Assembly: GCF_008123425.1 (NCBI RefSeq)
Contig: NZ_VSSS01000051.1
Span: 124,001-188,000, forward strand
DNA from: Bradyrhizobium rifense
GTDB taxonomy: Bacteria > Pseudomonadota > Alphaproteobacteria > Rhizobiales > Xanthobacteraceae
Reading direction: 5' to 3'
Length of the DNA stretch: 64,000 nucleotides
The position numbers and the translations under genes are program-made. Below, one piece after another: positions 1 to 8,736 of this stretch. The number at the start of each line of letters is the position of its first letter. Position 1 is the stretch's first letter. The notes under the pieces were generated by a model. That model saw only the letters and a program-made list of their open reading frames with translations, was not told the origin of the DNA and made no database searches.

Positions 1-1804
1 AGGTGCGCAGCGATTTCAGGCTGACCACCGATGGCAGCACCGAGATAGCTTGACGGCGCAGCAACCAGGCAGCGCTGCGATAGCCTTCGAGCGTCTCCGG
101 GATTGCAGCTTGCGGTGTCTCCGTGACGAGCAGATGAAACGGCAGCGCGGTGAGCGCGCCCGACGGCACTGCGAGCAGGCTGCGCTTGTCCCTGGTCAGC
201 GCCTCGACCGGGCCGAGCAGAGTGACATAGAGTTCGTTGGCGAGCGCGAGGTCGAACAAGCCTGATTTGCCGGCGCCGTCGCGCGCCTTGCCGACATCGA
301 GACCTCGGCGGAAAGACGTGACCTTCTGCGCCAGCGCGTCGGCGCCAAGCGGAATTTCCTTCCAATCGGCGCGCTCGCGCGTGATGGCGATGACATAGCT
401 GCGGTTATCGACGACGGAATAGAGCACCATCGCCTCATCGGCCGACAGCAGCGGCTGGACGTCCTTGACCGTCAACGGCAGCGGGTTGGAGAGCGAGGCG
501 TAGTCGGGGAATTCAATGGCGAGCGTCTTCTGCGAGCCGGCGCGCTCGCTTGCGATGGCTGCGATCCGCGCGCGGCTGCGTTGCTCGGAGGCGACGTCGC
601 GCTGCGCCGGCGGCTTCGACACGGCCGCGATGATCGCTTTGTCCAGCGCCTCAGATTCGGCTCCGAGATCCTGGTCCTTACGCACCAGCTCGGCGAGCCG
701 GTCGCTGCCGGCGGCGAGCCGCACCGCGAGCTTGTTCACGGCCGATGCGGCGGAGGATTGCGTGCCGCGCTGGATCGCGGCGAGCGCCTCGTCGAGCGAC
801 TTGTCTTGCGGCAGCAGCGCTTGCTGGTGCGCCGCAAACAGGATCGGCAACACCACGCGCAGCTGCGCGCGGTCGTTCGCAAGCGTTTTTTCCGCGAGCG
901 GCAACGCGTCCGCAGTTCGCCCGGACACAAAGAGGAAATAAGCGAGATTGCTGGTGGATGCCGCGACGTCAGGATGATCCTGCCCAAGCGCACGCTCGCG
1001 GATGGCGAGCGCGCGGCGATACAGCGGTTCGGCATCGGCATAGCGCTGCTGGTGCTCGTAGAGGCCGGCGAGATTGTTGAGGGACCGCGCGACGTCGGGA
1101 TGATCGGGCCCCAGCGCTTTTTCGCGGATCGCGAGCGAGCGCTTGATCGGCGCTTCGGCTTCGGCGTCGCGACCGAGATCGCGATCGACCTGGCCAATGT
1201 TGTTCAGGACCGTGGCGACCGCAGGATGCTCGGGCCCGGCGGCCTTCTGGTAGATCGCGAGCGCGCGCTGAAACAGCGGCTCGGCTTCGGCCTGGCGCTG
1301 CTGCCTGACATAGAGCGTGGCCAGATTGTTGAGAGCCTGGCCGACATCGGGATGCTCGCGTGACAGGCTCTTTTCCCGGACGGCCAGCGCGCGCTTGAAC
1401 AGCGGCTCGGCTTCGGCAAAGCGGCTCTGCCGCTGATACAGCGCGGCGAGATTGGTCAGTTCGGCCGCGACCGGTGCGTTGTCGAGACCGAGCGACTTCT
1501 CCATCAATGCGATCGAACGCTTGTAGAGCGGCTCGGCGAGGTCGTCCCGGCCCTGACCGGCATAGACCTGACCGAGATTATTCAAGGCCGCCGCAAGTTC
1601 GCGACCGTTGTCGCTTTTCTCCAGGCTCGCGACCATTGCCTGCGCCAACGGAAGCGCTTCCGAATATCTGCCGGCCTTGGTGAGCTCGTTGATCCTGGCA
1701 CTCTCCGTCGCGAGATTGCCCTTCTGGGCAATACCTGGCGTAGCCAGCGATGCAGTGATCACGAGCGCCAAACCCGCGACCCATGCCAAACGACAACGCT
1801 TCAT
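1..1804 (-). CDS. TPR-CHAT domain protein, C-terminus beyond the window edge
   Basis: Reading leftwards, the frame opens at ATG 1804 and stays open to base 2, giving 601 visible residues. Residues 1-27 form a signal peptide (basic start, hydrophobic core, GIAQ end). Residues about 40-340 hold roughly seven 42-residue kinesin-light-chain TPR units with recurring AEPL..R.LAI and GP.HP motifs. From about residue 440 the sequence resembles the beginning of a CHAT (caspase-like) domain, with an ALPFH motif whose His, near residue 557, could be the catalytic His. The Cys expected about 50 residues later lies outside the window, so protease activity cannot be judged. TPR-CHAT proteins are thought to bind partners through the TPRs; the substrate here is unknown. 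A shorter paralogous TPR protein lies at 19222-20184. Confidence 0.85.
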   Translation of the reverse strand, partial: MKRCRLAWVAGLALVITASLATPGIAQKGNLATESARINELTKAGRYSEALPLAQAMVASLEKSDNGRELAAALNNLGQVYAGQGRDDLAEPLYKRSIALMEKSLGLDNAPVAAELTNLAALYQRQSRFAEAEPLFKRALAVREKSLSREHPDVGQALNNLATLYVRQQRQAEAEPLFQRALAIYQKAAGPEHPAVATVLNNIGQVDRDLGRDAEAEAPIKRSLAIREKALGPDHPDVARSLNNLAGLYEHQQRYADAEPLYRRALAIRERALGQDHPDVAASTSNLAYFLFVSGRTADALPLAEKTLANDRAQLRVVLPILFAAHQQALLPQDKSLDEALAAIQRGTQSSAASAVNKLAVRLAAGSDRLAELVRKDQDLGAESEALDKAIIAAVSKPPAQRDVASEQRSRARIAAIASERAGSQKTLAIEFPDYASLSNPLPLTVKDVQPLLSADEAMVLYSVVDNRSYVIAITRERADWKEIPLGADALAQKVTSFRRGLDVGKARDGAGKSGLFDLALANELYVTLLGPVEALTRDKRSLLAVPSGALTALPFHLLVTETPQAAIPETLEGYRSAAWLLRRQAISVLPSVVSLKSLRT

Positions 1805-1896
1805 GAACCCTCTCGCCGCCAACCGCACGGAGACCATTACGGTCTTGGGTCGCCGCGATGTGCGCCAGCGTTCAAAATTGTTGCAGCTGGTCCGTC

Positions 1897-1963
1897 TTCT
1901 ATCCGTCTTTTGATCCGTCTTGGCTAATCCGAATTGGCTAATCCGTCTTGGCTAATCCGTCTT
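1897..1963. repeat. Short tandem repeat, 14-bp unit
   Basis: Three consecutive copies of a 14-bp unit (ggctaatccgtctt, the first copy reading gaatt at its end) run from 1922 to 1963. Two degenerate partial copies of the atccgtctt core precede them. The stop codon of the HugZ-like gene (TAG on the minus strand, 1952-1954) lies within a repeat unit, and the array fills most of the gap to the TPR-CHAT gene. Slippage here could alter the 3' end of that gene. Confidence 0.8.
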
Positions 1964-2686
1964 GGCGCGTGCTTCGCTCGCAAGCCTGACCAGCATCTTG
2001 CGCAGCGCCGTGCCATTCGTCACCCGCTCCGGGAAGTCCAGCCGCAATGCGGTCTGGCCCTCCTGCATGTCGAGGCCCTCGGGGTCGCAGCCGGTGCAGC
2101 GCCAGTCTCCCTCGGCCGAACCGAGCAGCTTTGTCGCATAGAGGCCCATGGCATCGCGGTGGTCGGCGTTCATGTGCTCGACCGCCCCCTCCTCCGCCGC
2201 CAGCAGGTCCTCCGCACCGGCGAGGTCCGTGAGGAACTGTTCCGGCTTGAGATCCACGATTCGGCCAAAGCCTGCGACTAGATGGGTTCCGGTGGGGTGG
2301 ACCCGGAAGAACGAAAAATCCTTAAATGAGACAAAGGCTTCCGCCGACGGATGGGCATTGAGATACCGCCGCTGGAGCAGATCCCTCTCGTCCTCGGCCG
2401 GTTCGGCCCGGCCCGACAGCATGATCCGGGCGCCTTCCAGCGGATCGCCGGCGGCACGCTCGTCCAGCATCAGGGAGACCCGGCTGTCTGCGAGGATGTT
2501 CTTGGTATGAACCGCCAATCGGGAGATCAGTAGGATCGGCGAGCCGTCGGGGTGGCTGGCCAGATTGACCAGGGAACAATAGGGATCGCCGCTCCCCGGC
2601 ATGAGCGTCGCGAGCGCCCCCTGCCGCGACCGCCTGAGCAGCGATTTGGTGAGCGTTCCGGGGGCGAAATCAGGGGTCGGTTGCAT
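1952..2686 (-). CDS. HugZ-like heme-utilisation / pyridoxamine-phosphate-oxidase-fold protein
   Basis: This 244-residue cytoplasmic protein has an N-terminal split-barrel flavin/heme-binding domain (residues ~10-150, with TLMPGSGDPYCSLV and LISRLAVHTKNI) and a C-terminal DUF2470 domain (~165-240, motif EHMNADHRDAM). That order is typical of HugZ-family proteins involved in heme degradation or heme iron use. The ATG at 2686 is preferred over an in-frame TTG at 2713. It stands apart from any visible heme transporter, so the substrate is an inference from the family. Confidence 0.8.
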   Translation of the reverse strand: MQPTPDFAPGTLTKSLLRRSRQGALATLMPGSGDPYCSLVNLASHPDGSPILLISRLAVHTKNILADSRVSLMLDERAAGDPLEGARIMLSGRAEPAEDERDLLQRRYLNAHPSAEAFVSFKDFSFFRVHPTGTHLVAGFGRIVDLKPEQFLTDLAGAEDLLAAEEGAVEHMNADHRDAMGLYATKLLGSAEGDWRCTGCDPEGLDMQEGQTALRLDFPERVTNGTALRKMLVRLASEARAKTD

Positions 2687-2926
2687 TGGCTTTCTCGGCT
2701 CAGGTGGTTGCAAGGAGGGCCTTTTTTCGGGTAAACGAGGGCCGGGTTATGGGTCGACATGCGGCGAATCTGCCGTGTTTCGCGGAACTTGGTCACACTT
2801 CAGCCCAGCTTGCATTGCTCGGTGACAAAGTTCGAATTCCAAGTTCGGGACCCATGTATGCGGCGCATCACTGGATTGCTCGCCGTTTAAGCCACGACCC
2901 AAACGGAAAGCAGAAAGCAGAGGCTC

Positions 2927-3628
2927 ATGCCCACAATCGCTTTGGTCGACGACGACCGCAACATTCTCACATCCGTCTCGATCGCGCTGGAAGCCGAAGG
3001 CTATCGCATCATGACCTACACCGACGGCGCCTCCGCGCTTGACGGTTTCCGCACGACCCAGCCCGATCTCGCCATCCTCGATATCAAGATGCCGCGCATG
3101 GACGGCATGGAGACGCTTCGCCGTCTCAGACAGAAGTCCGACCTGCCGGTGATCTTCCTGACCTCCAAGGACGAGGAGATCGACGAGCTGTTCGGCCTCA
3201 AGATGGGCGCCGACGATTTCATCCGCAAACCGTTCTCGCAGCGCCTGCTGGTCGAACGCGTCAAGGCGGTGCTGCGCCGCTCGGCGCCGAAGGATCCGAC
3301 CGTCGCGCCGAAGGAGAACGATGCCAAGGCGCTCGACCGCGGCCTGCTGCGCATGGATCCGGAACGGCATACTTGCACCTGGAAGAACGAGCCGGTGACG
3401 CTGACCGTCACTGAATTCCTGATCCTGCAGGCACTGGCGACACGGCCCGGCGTGGTCAAGAGCCGCAACGCGCTGATGGACGCCGCCTATGACGACCAGG
3501 TCTATGTCGACGACCGCACCATCGACAGCCACATCAAGCGGCTGCGCAAGAAGTTCAAGGTGACGGACAACGATTTCGAGATGATCGAGACGCTCTACGG
3601 CGTCGGCTACCGCTTCAAGGAAGCCTGA
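2927..3628 (+). CDS. chvI: ChvI response regulator, OmpR/PhoB family
   Basis: A 233-residue transcription factor. It has a receiver domain (residues 1-120, acidic pocket VDDD, phosphoacceptor Asp52 in ILDIKMPRMDG, conserved Lys in RKPF) followed by a winged-helix DNA-binding domain ending in YGVGYRF. It is the partner of the ChvG kinase encoded immediately downstream. In rhizobia and Agrobacterium, ChvG/ChvI responds to acid and envelope stress and controls exopolysaccharide, motility and symbiosis or virulence genes. The gap of about 200 bp to chvG holds a palindromic repeat, which may partly separate their expression. Confidence 0.95.
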   Translation: MPTIALVDDDRNILTSVSIALEAEGYRIMTYTDGASALDGFRTTQPDLAILDIKMPRMDGMETLRRLRQKSDLPVIFLTSKDEEIDELFGLKMGADDFIRKPFSQRLLVERVKAVLRRSAPKDPTVAPKENDAKALDRGLLRMDPERHTCTWKNEPVTLTVTEFLILQALATRPGVVKSRNALMDAAYDDQVYVDDRTIDSHIKRLRKKFKVTDNDFEMIETLYGVGYRFKEA

Positions 3629-3694
3629 GGCGCACGCGCCTTCACGACAGATGAGGGCTGCGCCGGTTCTGATTCCATCAGAACTGGGCATGCT

Positions 3695-3782
3695 CTAAAG
3701 CGCGATGTGATCGCGCTTTAGGTTATTGTTTGAGCATGATCTTTTCGGAAAACCGCTGCACACTTTTCCGGATCATGCTCTA
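3695..3782. repeat. REP-like palindromic intergenic element
   Basis: Two adjacent hairpins lie between chvI and chvG. The first is a perfect 12-bp stem, CTAAAGCGCGAT with its complement, around a 3-nt loop (3695-3721). The second has 10-bp arms GAGCATGATC (3732-3741) and GATCATGCTC (3771-3780), with nested CGGAAAA/TTTTCCG arms inside. From memory, closely similar elements are scattered in many copies through Bradyrhizobium and Rhodopseudomonas genomes. It may act as a transcript stabiliser or attenuator within the chvI-chvG transcript. Confidence 0.75.
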
Positions 3783-3828
3783 GGATGCGGGGACCGTCGC
3801 ACGAGCTGTCCTAACGCGGGCGTAAGCA

Positions 3829-5619
3829 TTGCTTGACCGAACGCAGCCTGATCCGAGTTCGAACGCCGAGGACGTTACCGCCCACGGCGCCTCGGAGCAT
3901 GAGGACAAGCCGGTCGCGCGAGGCTGGGGGCCGCTGAACTGGCTCAAGCGCGCCGGCCAGTTCTTCTTCGCGCTGTCCTTCTCGAGCCTGACCCGCCGCA
4001 TCGTCTCGCTCAACCTCGCGGGCCTCGTCGCCCTGGTCGCGAGCATCCTCTATCTGTCGCAGTTCCGCGCCGGCCTGATCGACGCGCGCGCGCAGAGCCT
4101 GCTGGTGCAGGCCGAAATCATCGCCGGCGCCATCGGCGCCTCGGCGACGGTGCAGACCAACGCGATCACCGTCGACCCCGAGCGGCTGCTCGACCTGAAA
4201 CTGGGTGAGAGCTATGGCGGGCCCGACGATTCGCTGGATTTTCCGATCAATCCCGAGCGCGTGGCGCCGGTGTTGCGCACGCTGATCTCGCCGACCAAGA
4301 CCCGCGCGCGGATTTTCGATCCCAACGGTTCGGTGTTGCTCGACAGCCGTGACCTCGACGTTCTCAGGGCTTTTCCGCTGCCGCCACCGTCCGAGAAACC
4401 CGGGCTGGTCGAGCGCGCCATGGTCGCCACGCGCACCTGGCTGAACCGCGGCGATCTGCCGCTCTATCGCGAACTCGGGCGCGAGAACGGCAATGGCTAT
4501 GTGGAAGTGGCCGATGCGCTCCAGGGCCAGAAGCGCTCGATGGTGCGGGTCAATGCGCGCGGCGAGGTAATTGTCTCGGTTGCGGTCCCCGTGCAGCGCG
4601 CGCGTGCCATCCACGGCGCACTCATGCTGTCAACCCAGGGCGACGAAATCGATCAGATGGTCACGGCTGAGCGCCTCGCGATCCTGAAGGTCGGCGGCGT
4701 CGCCGCCGCGGTCATGATCATGCTGTCGCTGCTGCTCGCAAGCACGATCGCAGGTCCTGTGCGCCGGCTCGCCGACAGCGCCGAGCTGGTCCGCCGCCGC
4801 ATCAAGACCCGGGTCGAGATTCCCGACTTCACCCGCCGCCGTGACGAGATCGGCCATCTCTCCGGCGCGCTGCGCGATATGACCGGCGCGCTCTACAAGC
4901 GGATCGAGGCGATCGAGATGTTCGCCGCCGACGTGGCCCACGAGCTGAAGAACCCGCTGACTTCGCTGCGCTCCGCGGTCGAGACGATGCCGCTGGCGCG
5001 CAACGAGACCAGCCGTGCCCGCCTGCTCGAGGTGATCGAGCACGACGTCAAGCGGCTCGACCGCCTGATCTCGGACATCTCGGATGCGAGCCGGCTCGAT
5101 GCTGAATTGCAGCGACAGGATGCGGTCCCGGTCGATCTCAAGCGGCTCCTGGGCACGCTGGTTGCCGTCGCCAATGAGACAAAGCTCGGCCACGACGTCG
5201 CCGTCGAGGCGCGCTTCGAGGGCCGCAGCCCGACCGACACGTTCGCGGTCACGGGTCATGATTCGCGGCTCGGGCAGGTGGTCTCCAACCTGCTCTCCAA
5301 CGCGCAGTCCTTCTCGGAGGCCGGAGCCAAGGTGCGGCTGACCTGCCGCCGTGTCCGCGGCGAGATCGAGATCGTGGTCGACGACGACGGCCCCGGCATC
5401 CGTGACGACGCGCTGGAGCGGATCTTCGAGCGCTTCTACACCGACCGGCCGCACCAGGGCTTTGGCCAGAATTCCGGCCTCGGCCTGTCGATCTCCAAGC
5501 AGATCGTCGACGCCCATGGCGGGCGCATCTGGGCGGAGAATCGCGCCGGCCCCGCCGACGAGGACGGTGCGCCGACGGTTGCCGGCGCGCGCTTCGTGGT
5601 GAGACTACCGGCGCTATGA
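3829..5619 (+). CDS. chvG: ChvG sensor histidine kinase
   Basis: A 596-residue inner-membrane kinase. TM1 is at ~58-78, followed by a periplasmic sensor domain of about 200 residues, TM2 at ~284-306, HAMP at ~306-360, HisKA with His371 in the motif DVAHELKNPLTSLR, and HATPase_c with DDDGPGI and SGLGLSISKQIV near the C-terminus. Translation appears to start at TTG 3829, because no ATG occurs near the N-terminus in this frame. The kinase phosphorylates ChvI. In the relatives studied, a periplasmic inhibitor (ExoR) keeps it inactive at neutral pH; no such gene is visible here. Its stop overlaps the hprK start by ATGA. Confidence 0.95.
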   Translation: MLDRTQPDPSSNAEDVTAHGASEHEDKPVARGWGPLNWLKRAGQFFFALSFSSLTRRIVSLNLAGLVALVASILYLSQFRAGLIDARAQSLLVQAEIIAGAIGASATVQTNAITVDPERLLDLKLGESYGGPDDSLDFPINPERVAPVLRTLISPTKTRARIFDPNGSVLLDSRDLDVLRAFPLPPPSEKPGLVERAMVATRTWLNRGDLPLYRELGRENGNGYVEVADALQGQKRSMVRVNARGEVIVSVAVPVQRARAIHGALMLSTQGDEIDQMVTAERLAILKVGGVAAAVMIMLSLLLASTIAGPVRRLADSAELVRRRIKTRVEIPDFTRRRDEIGHLSGALRDMTGALYKRIEAIEMFAADVAHELKNPLTSLRSAVETMPLARNETSRARLLEVIEHDVKRLDRLISDISDASRLDAELQRQDAVPVDLKRLLGTLVAVANETKLGHDVAVEARFEGRSPTDTFAVTGHDSRLGQVVSNLLSNAQSFSEAGAKVRLTCRRVRGEIEIVVDDDGPGIRDDALERIFERFYTDRPHQGFGQNSGLGLSISKQIVDAHGGRIWAENRAGPADEDGAPTVAGARFVVRLPAL

Positions 5620-6065
5620 GCGACGGCGGGCCGAGCGTTCACGCCTCCGCGGTCAAGGTCGGCCCCCTGGCGGTGCTGATCCGCGGGCCCTCGGGCGCCG
5701 GCAAATCGCGCCTTGCCTTCGATTTGATCATGGCGGGGCGCTCAGGCGTGGTGGACAGCGCCATCCTGGTCGGCGACGACCGTGTCCATCTGGCGACAGT
5801 CGGCCACGAAATTGCGGTTCGTCCCGCCCCCCTCCTGGCCGGCCTGATCGAGATTCGTGGACTGGGAATCCGCGGCTGCGACTTCGTGGAGCATGCGACG
5901 GTCGGCCTCGTGGTCGATCTAGACGCCGACGACGCCGAACGGCTGCCACCGCCGGAATCGCTGAAAACCACCATTTTAGGTGTCGAAATACCGCGAATCC
6001 CGGTCGGGCGCGGCGATTCGCCCCTCCCCTTGGTTGTCGCGGCCTTGACCACTACCAAGAGTTAA
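5616..6065 (+). CDS. hprK: HPr kinase/phosphorylase, short alphaproteobacterial form
   Basis: This 149-residue protein is about half the length of Firmicute HprK because it lacks the N-terminal domain, as is normal in Alphaproteobacteria. The Walker A motif GPSGAGKS (residues ~25-32) binds nucleotide, and the HprK signature EIRGLGIRG is near residue 75. It phosphorylates a serine of HPr (probably Ser61 of the protein at 6671-6988) and can reverse the reaction. The start overlaps the chvG stop by 4 bp, so translation is probably coupled and links the envelope-stress kinase to PTS control. Confidence 0.93.
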   Translation: MSDGGPSVHASAVKVGPLAVLIRGPSGAGKSRLAFDLIMAGRSGVVDSAILVGDDRVHLATVGHEIAVRPAPLLAGLIEIRGLGIRGCDFVEHATVGLVVDLDADDAERLPPPESLKTTILGVEIPRIPVGRGDSPLPLVVAALTTTKS

Positions 6066-6189
6066 CCTCCGCCTAACCCTTGAGGCGATTGTTTGAAGGG
6101 AAATTGTAACCATATGAACCGCACACTCGCGACCGAATAGACCGGCGCAGCTCCCCTTATCCATCCGTCTAGATTCAGGGAGATACGCA

Positions 6190-6211
6190 ACATCCCCCCT
6201 TGCGCGGGGGC
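6190..6211. other. GC-rich hairpin between hprK and the EIIA gene
   Basis: The sequence around 6194-6211 (cccccc ttgcg c ggggg) can fold into a short G-C stem inside the 207-bp gap between hprK and the EIIA gene. It has no following U-tract, so it is not a clear terminator. It could modulate read-through from chvG-hprK into the PTS genes. Confidence 0.35.
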
Positions 6212-6272
6212 TCTGGATGGTCAAAGTGGCGCGTTCGTGCGGTGCACCAAAAGCGCCCGCGGGAGTTTTCCG

Positions 6273-6674
6273 ATGATTGGTCTAGTACTTGTGACCCACG
6301 GGCGCCTTGCCGACGAATTCAAGGCAGCGCTTGAGCATGTCATGGGCCCACAAAAGCAAATCGAAGCGATTACGATCGGTGCCGAAGACGATTCCGATCT
6401 GTGCCGAAGCGACATCATCGAGGCGGTTAACCGCGTCGATTCAGGCGACGGCGTTGCGATCCTCACCGACATGTTCGGCGGCACCCCGTCGAACCTCGCG
6501 ATTTCCTGCATGAGCCGGCCGAAGGTCGAAGTGCTCGCGGGCATCAACCTGCCCATGCTGGTGAAGCTCGCCAAGGTGCGCGAGGAGCGTCCGCTGCCCG
6601 ACGCGATCGCGATGGCCCAGGAAGCCGGCCGCAAATACGTCACCATCGCCAGTCGGGTGCTCGCCGGCAAATGA
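6273..6674 (+). CDS. manX: PTS IIA component, mannose (EIIA-Man) family
   Basis: A 133-residue EIIA-Man fold protein beginning MIGLVLVTHGRLADEF; His9 in VTHG is the expected phosphorylation site. The DMFGGTPSNLA motif is diagnostic of the family. No sugar permease (EIIB/C/D) is present, so it belongs to the regulatory PTS of Alphaproteobacteria, in which EIIA is thought to act as a phospho-signal rather than in uptake. The ATG at 6273 is chosen because homology begins there; an upstream extension to 6237 is not family-like. The stop overlaps the HPr start by ATGA. Confidence 0.93.
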   Translation: MIGLVLVTHGRLADEFKAALEHVMGPQKQIEAITIGAEDDSDLCRSDIIEAVNRVDSGDGVAILTDMFGGTPSNLAISCMSRPKVEVLAGINLPMLVKLAKVREERPLPDAIAMAQEAGRKYVTIASRVLAGK

Positions 6675-6988
6675 GCGACGACGCGCCACAAGCGGGGACA
6701 GGCGTGCCCGCGGGCGCGATCTCCAAAGAGCTCCTGATCATCAACAAGCGTGGCCTGCATGCCCGCGCCTCGGCGAAGTTCGTCCAGGCGGTCGAGCGCT
6801 TCAACGCGCAGGTGTGGGTGACGCGCGGCGGCGAGACCGTCGGCGGCACCTCGATCATGGGCCTGATGATGCTCGCGGCAGGACCGGGCACCACGATCAC
6901 GGTCGCCGCCGCCGGCGACGATGCCGAGGCCGCGCTCATGGCGATCACCGAGCTCGTTGAAAGTAAGTTCAACGAGGAAGGGGTTTAG
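6671..6988 (+). CDS. ptsH: HPr phosphocarrier protein
   Basis: A 105-residue HPr with an N-terminal extension of about 15 residues. His30 in RGLHARASAKF is the site phosphorylated by enzyme I, and Ser61 in GTSIMGLMML matches the serine modified by HprK. It accepts phosphate from EI (not in this window) and passes it to EIIA. The start overlaps the preceding stop by 4 bp. Only 9 bp separate its stop from the convergent glycosyltransferase gene. Confidence 0.95.
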   Translation: MSDDAPQAGTGVPAGAISKELLIINKRGLHARASAKFVQAVERFNAQVWVTRGGETVGGTSIMGLMMLAAGPGTTITVAAAGDDAEAALMAITELVESKFNEEGV

Positions 6989-6997
6989 ACCCCTCGG

Positions 6998-8623
6998 TCA
7001 CTTCGCCGGTGGGGCGATGTAGACGTTCCAACTCATCGACGGGCCGGCCTTGCCGTGGGTGAAGCGGCGCGTCGTCATCACCATGCGCTCGGCGTTCGGC
7101 GCGATCTCGGACACCCACTTCTCAAATGCCGGCAAGCGACCATCGGTCGGATCGAACACGCCGACAAAGCCGTATTTCTTGACGTCGTCGAGTGTCGTCA
7201 GCCCGGACCCCCACGCCTCGTTCGGCGTGAATGCAGCCGGATGATCCGGACTGTAGAACACCATCGGCTGGATCGACTCCATCGTGCCGGCGACGATCGC
7301 CCAGCGCGAGGCGAAGCGCGAATGCCAGGCTTGCGTCAGCTCGCGCGCGAGCTCCGAGCGTGCGCCATAGGTCGCCGTGTTGTCCGAATTCGCCGCCATC
7401 TCGCGCGCAGCGATCCAGGGCGAGGCGACGAGCGCCGCAACGCTGAGCACCAGCCAGATCGCGACGATGTTGAACAGCACCGCACTCTGCACCCGCAGCG
7501 CGGGGATCGCGACCAGCGCGAGCGGCACCAGGAAGAACAGCGAGATACCCCAATCGGTCTTCATGTAGATGCTGAAAGCGAGCGCGCCGAGCGGCGGCCC
7601 GGCTGCAACGATGATCTGGATGATCCAGATGTTCAGCGCCTGGGAAACATTGACGCCCGCATTGGCGCCGCGCGCCCAGGCCCGCGTGACGATGCGCAAG
7701 GGCGCGCGCACAAGCAGCGTCAGCCACGGCGGCACCAGCGCCATCGCGAGTGCAGCGAGCGCCACCGGCAGCGCCAGCAGCGCGGCATTGTGCAGGACAT
7801 AGCCGAACACGAGCTGACGTACCTGGCTGGCATCCTCGATGCTGTAGGTGTCGCCGGCATAGGTCAGCGGCACGAAATGCGCATCCGCGAGCCAGACGAT
7901 GTGCGGGATCATCGCCACCACCATCGTCGCGATCGCAACCCACGGCGCCGGCGACAGCAGGAACTTCATGCGCTCCGGATGAATCAGTGCGGCGAGCCCA
8001 ATGGCGCCGATCATGGTCAGCACCCAGTATTTGGTCATCAGCGCCAGCGCGCCGGCGAGCCCGAGCCAGATTCCGGACTGCCAGCTCCGCTTCTCGAACG
8101 CGTTGAGGTAAGCGAGCACGACGAGCGGCAGAGTGACGAGCTGAAGCAGATCGGGGTTGTACTTGAACCCCTTGAAATTGAAGATCGGGTAGAGCGCGAC
8201 CATCACCACGACCAGGAACGCGCGGCGCGGATCGACCACACGCAACGCGACCAGCCAGCAGATCACCATGCCAACGCTGACGGTCGCCATCGCCAGCGCA
8301 TAGGTCGCCCAGTCCGTCGCCGGGAACACCTTGAACCAGACGCCGGCGATCCAGCCCGACAGCGGCGGATGCTTGCCGTAGCCCCACAGGAATTTCTGGC
8401 CCCAGCCCCAGGCTTCTGCGACGTCCATGTGAACGTCCTGCGCTGCCTTGAGATTGATCAGGATGAAGGTCCAGATCACCGCATGCAGGATGGCGAGCTG
8501 GATCACCAGCCAAAGCCGGGCCGAGGGGTGGGTCGCGTAGGCAACCAGCCAGGCCCGGAAACGGTCAAAGGAGAGGCGGGTCTTCGCGCGCGCCCGGGCG
8601 GAGGGGATCGAGGTCGTTGACAT
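6998..8623 (-). CDS. Polytopic membrane glycosyltransferase, ArnT/PMT-like (GT39/83 type)
   Basis: A 541-residue inner-membrane protein with roughly ten hydrophobic segments. After TM1 comes a loop with DVHMDVAEAWGWG and YGKHPPLSGW, resembling the acidic catalytic loop of polyprenyl-phosphate-sugar-dependent glycosyltransferases. Family members move a sugar from a lipid carrier to lipid A, glycan or protein on the periplasmic side; the acceptor here is unknown. The ATG at 8623 (MSTTSIPSAR) is preferred to one at 8710, which would overlap the lepA promoter region and adds a non-conserved leader. It is divergent from lepA. Confidence 0.8.
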   Translation of the reverse strand: MSTTSIPSARARAKTRLSFDRFRAWLVAYATHPSARLWLVIQLAILHAVIWTFILINLKAAQDVHMDVAEAWGWGQKFLWGYGKHPPLSGWIAGVWFKVFPATDWATYALAMATVSVGMVICWLVALRVVDPRRAFLVVVMVALYPIFNFKGFKYNPDLLQLVTLPLVVLAYLNAFEKRSWQSGIWLGLAGALALMTKYWVLTMIGAIGLAALIHPERMKFLLSPAPWVAIATMVVAMIPHIVWLADAHFVPLTYAGDTYSIEDASQVRQLVFGYVLHNAALLALPVALAALAMALVPPWLTLLVRAPLRIVTRAWARGANAGVNVSQALNIWIIQIIVAAGPPLGALAFSIYMKTDWGISLFFLVPLALVAIPALRVQSAVLFNIVAIWLVLSVAALVASPWIAAREMAANSDNTATYGARSELARELTQAWHSRFASRWAIVAGTMESIQPMVFYSPDHPAAFTPNEAWGSGLTTLDDVKKYGFVGVFDPTDGRLPAFEKWVSEIAPNAERMVMTTRRFTHGKAGPSMSWNVYIAPPAK

Positions 8624-8736
8624 CGCCGTTGCGTAGCGCGTTTTGGGCTCCCGTGGAATCAGCTTGGCGTGAAGAAAGGCCCTGAAAATACAGCAATATG
8701 GTTGCCGCACGGGGATGTGAGTGGTATCCCGCGCCC

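Noticed and set aside
2820..2860. A gttcgaattccaag segment resembling a tRNA T-arm
   Set aside because: No acceptor stem, D-arm or anticodon arm could be built around it.
7055..8620. An open plus-strand frame of 521 codons over the glycosyltransferase
   Set aside because: Composition is almost entirely Arg, Asp, His and Glu, as expected of a shadow of a hydrophobic membrane protein on the other strand.
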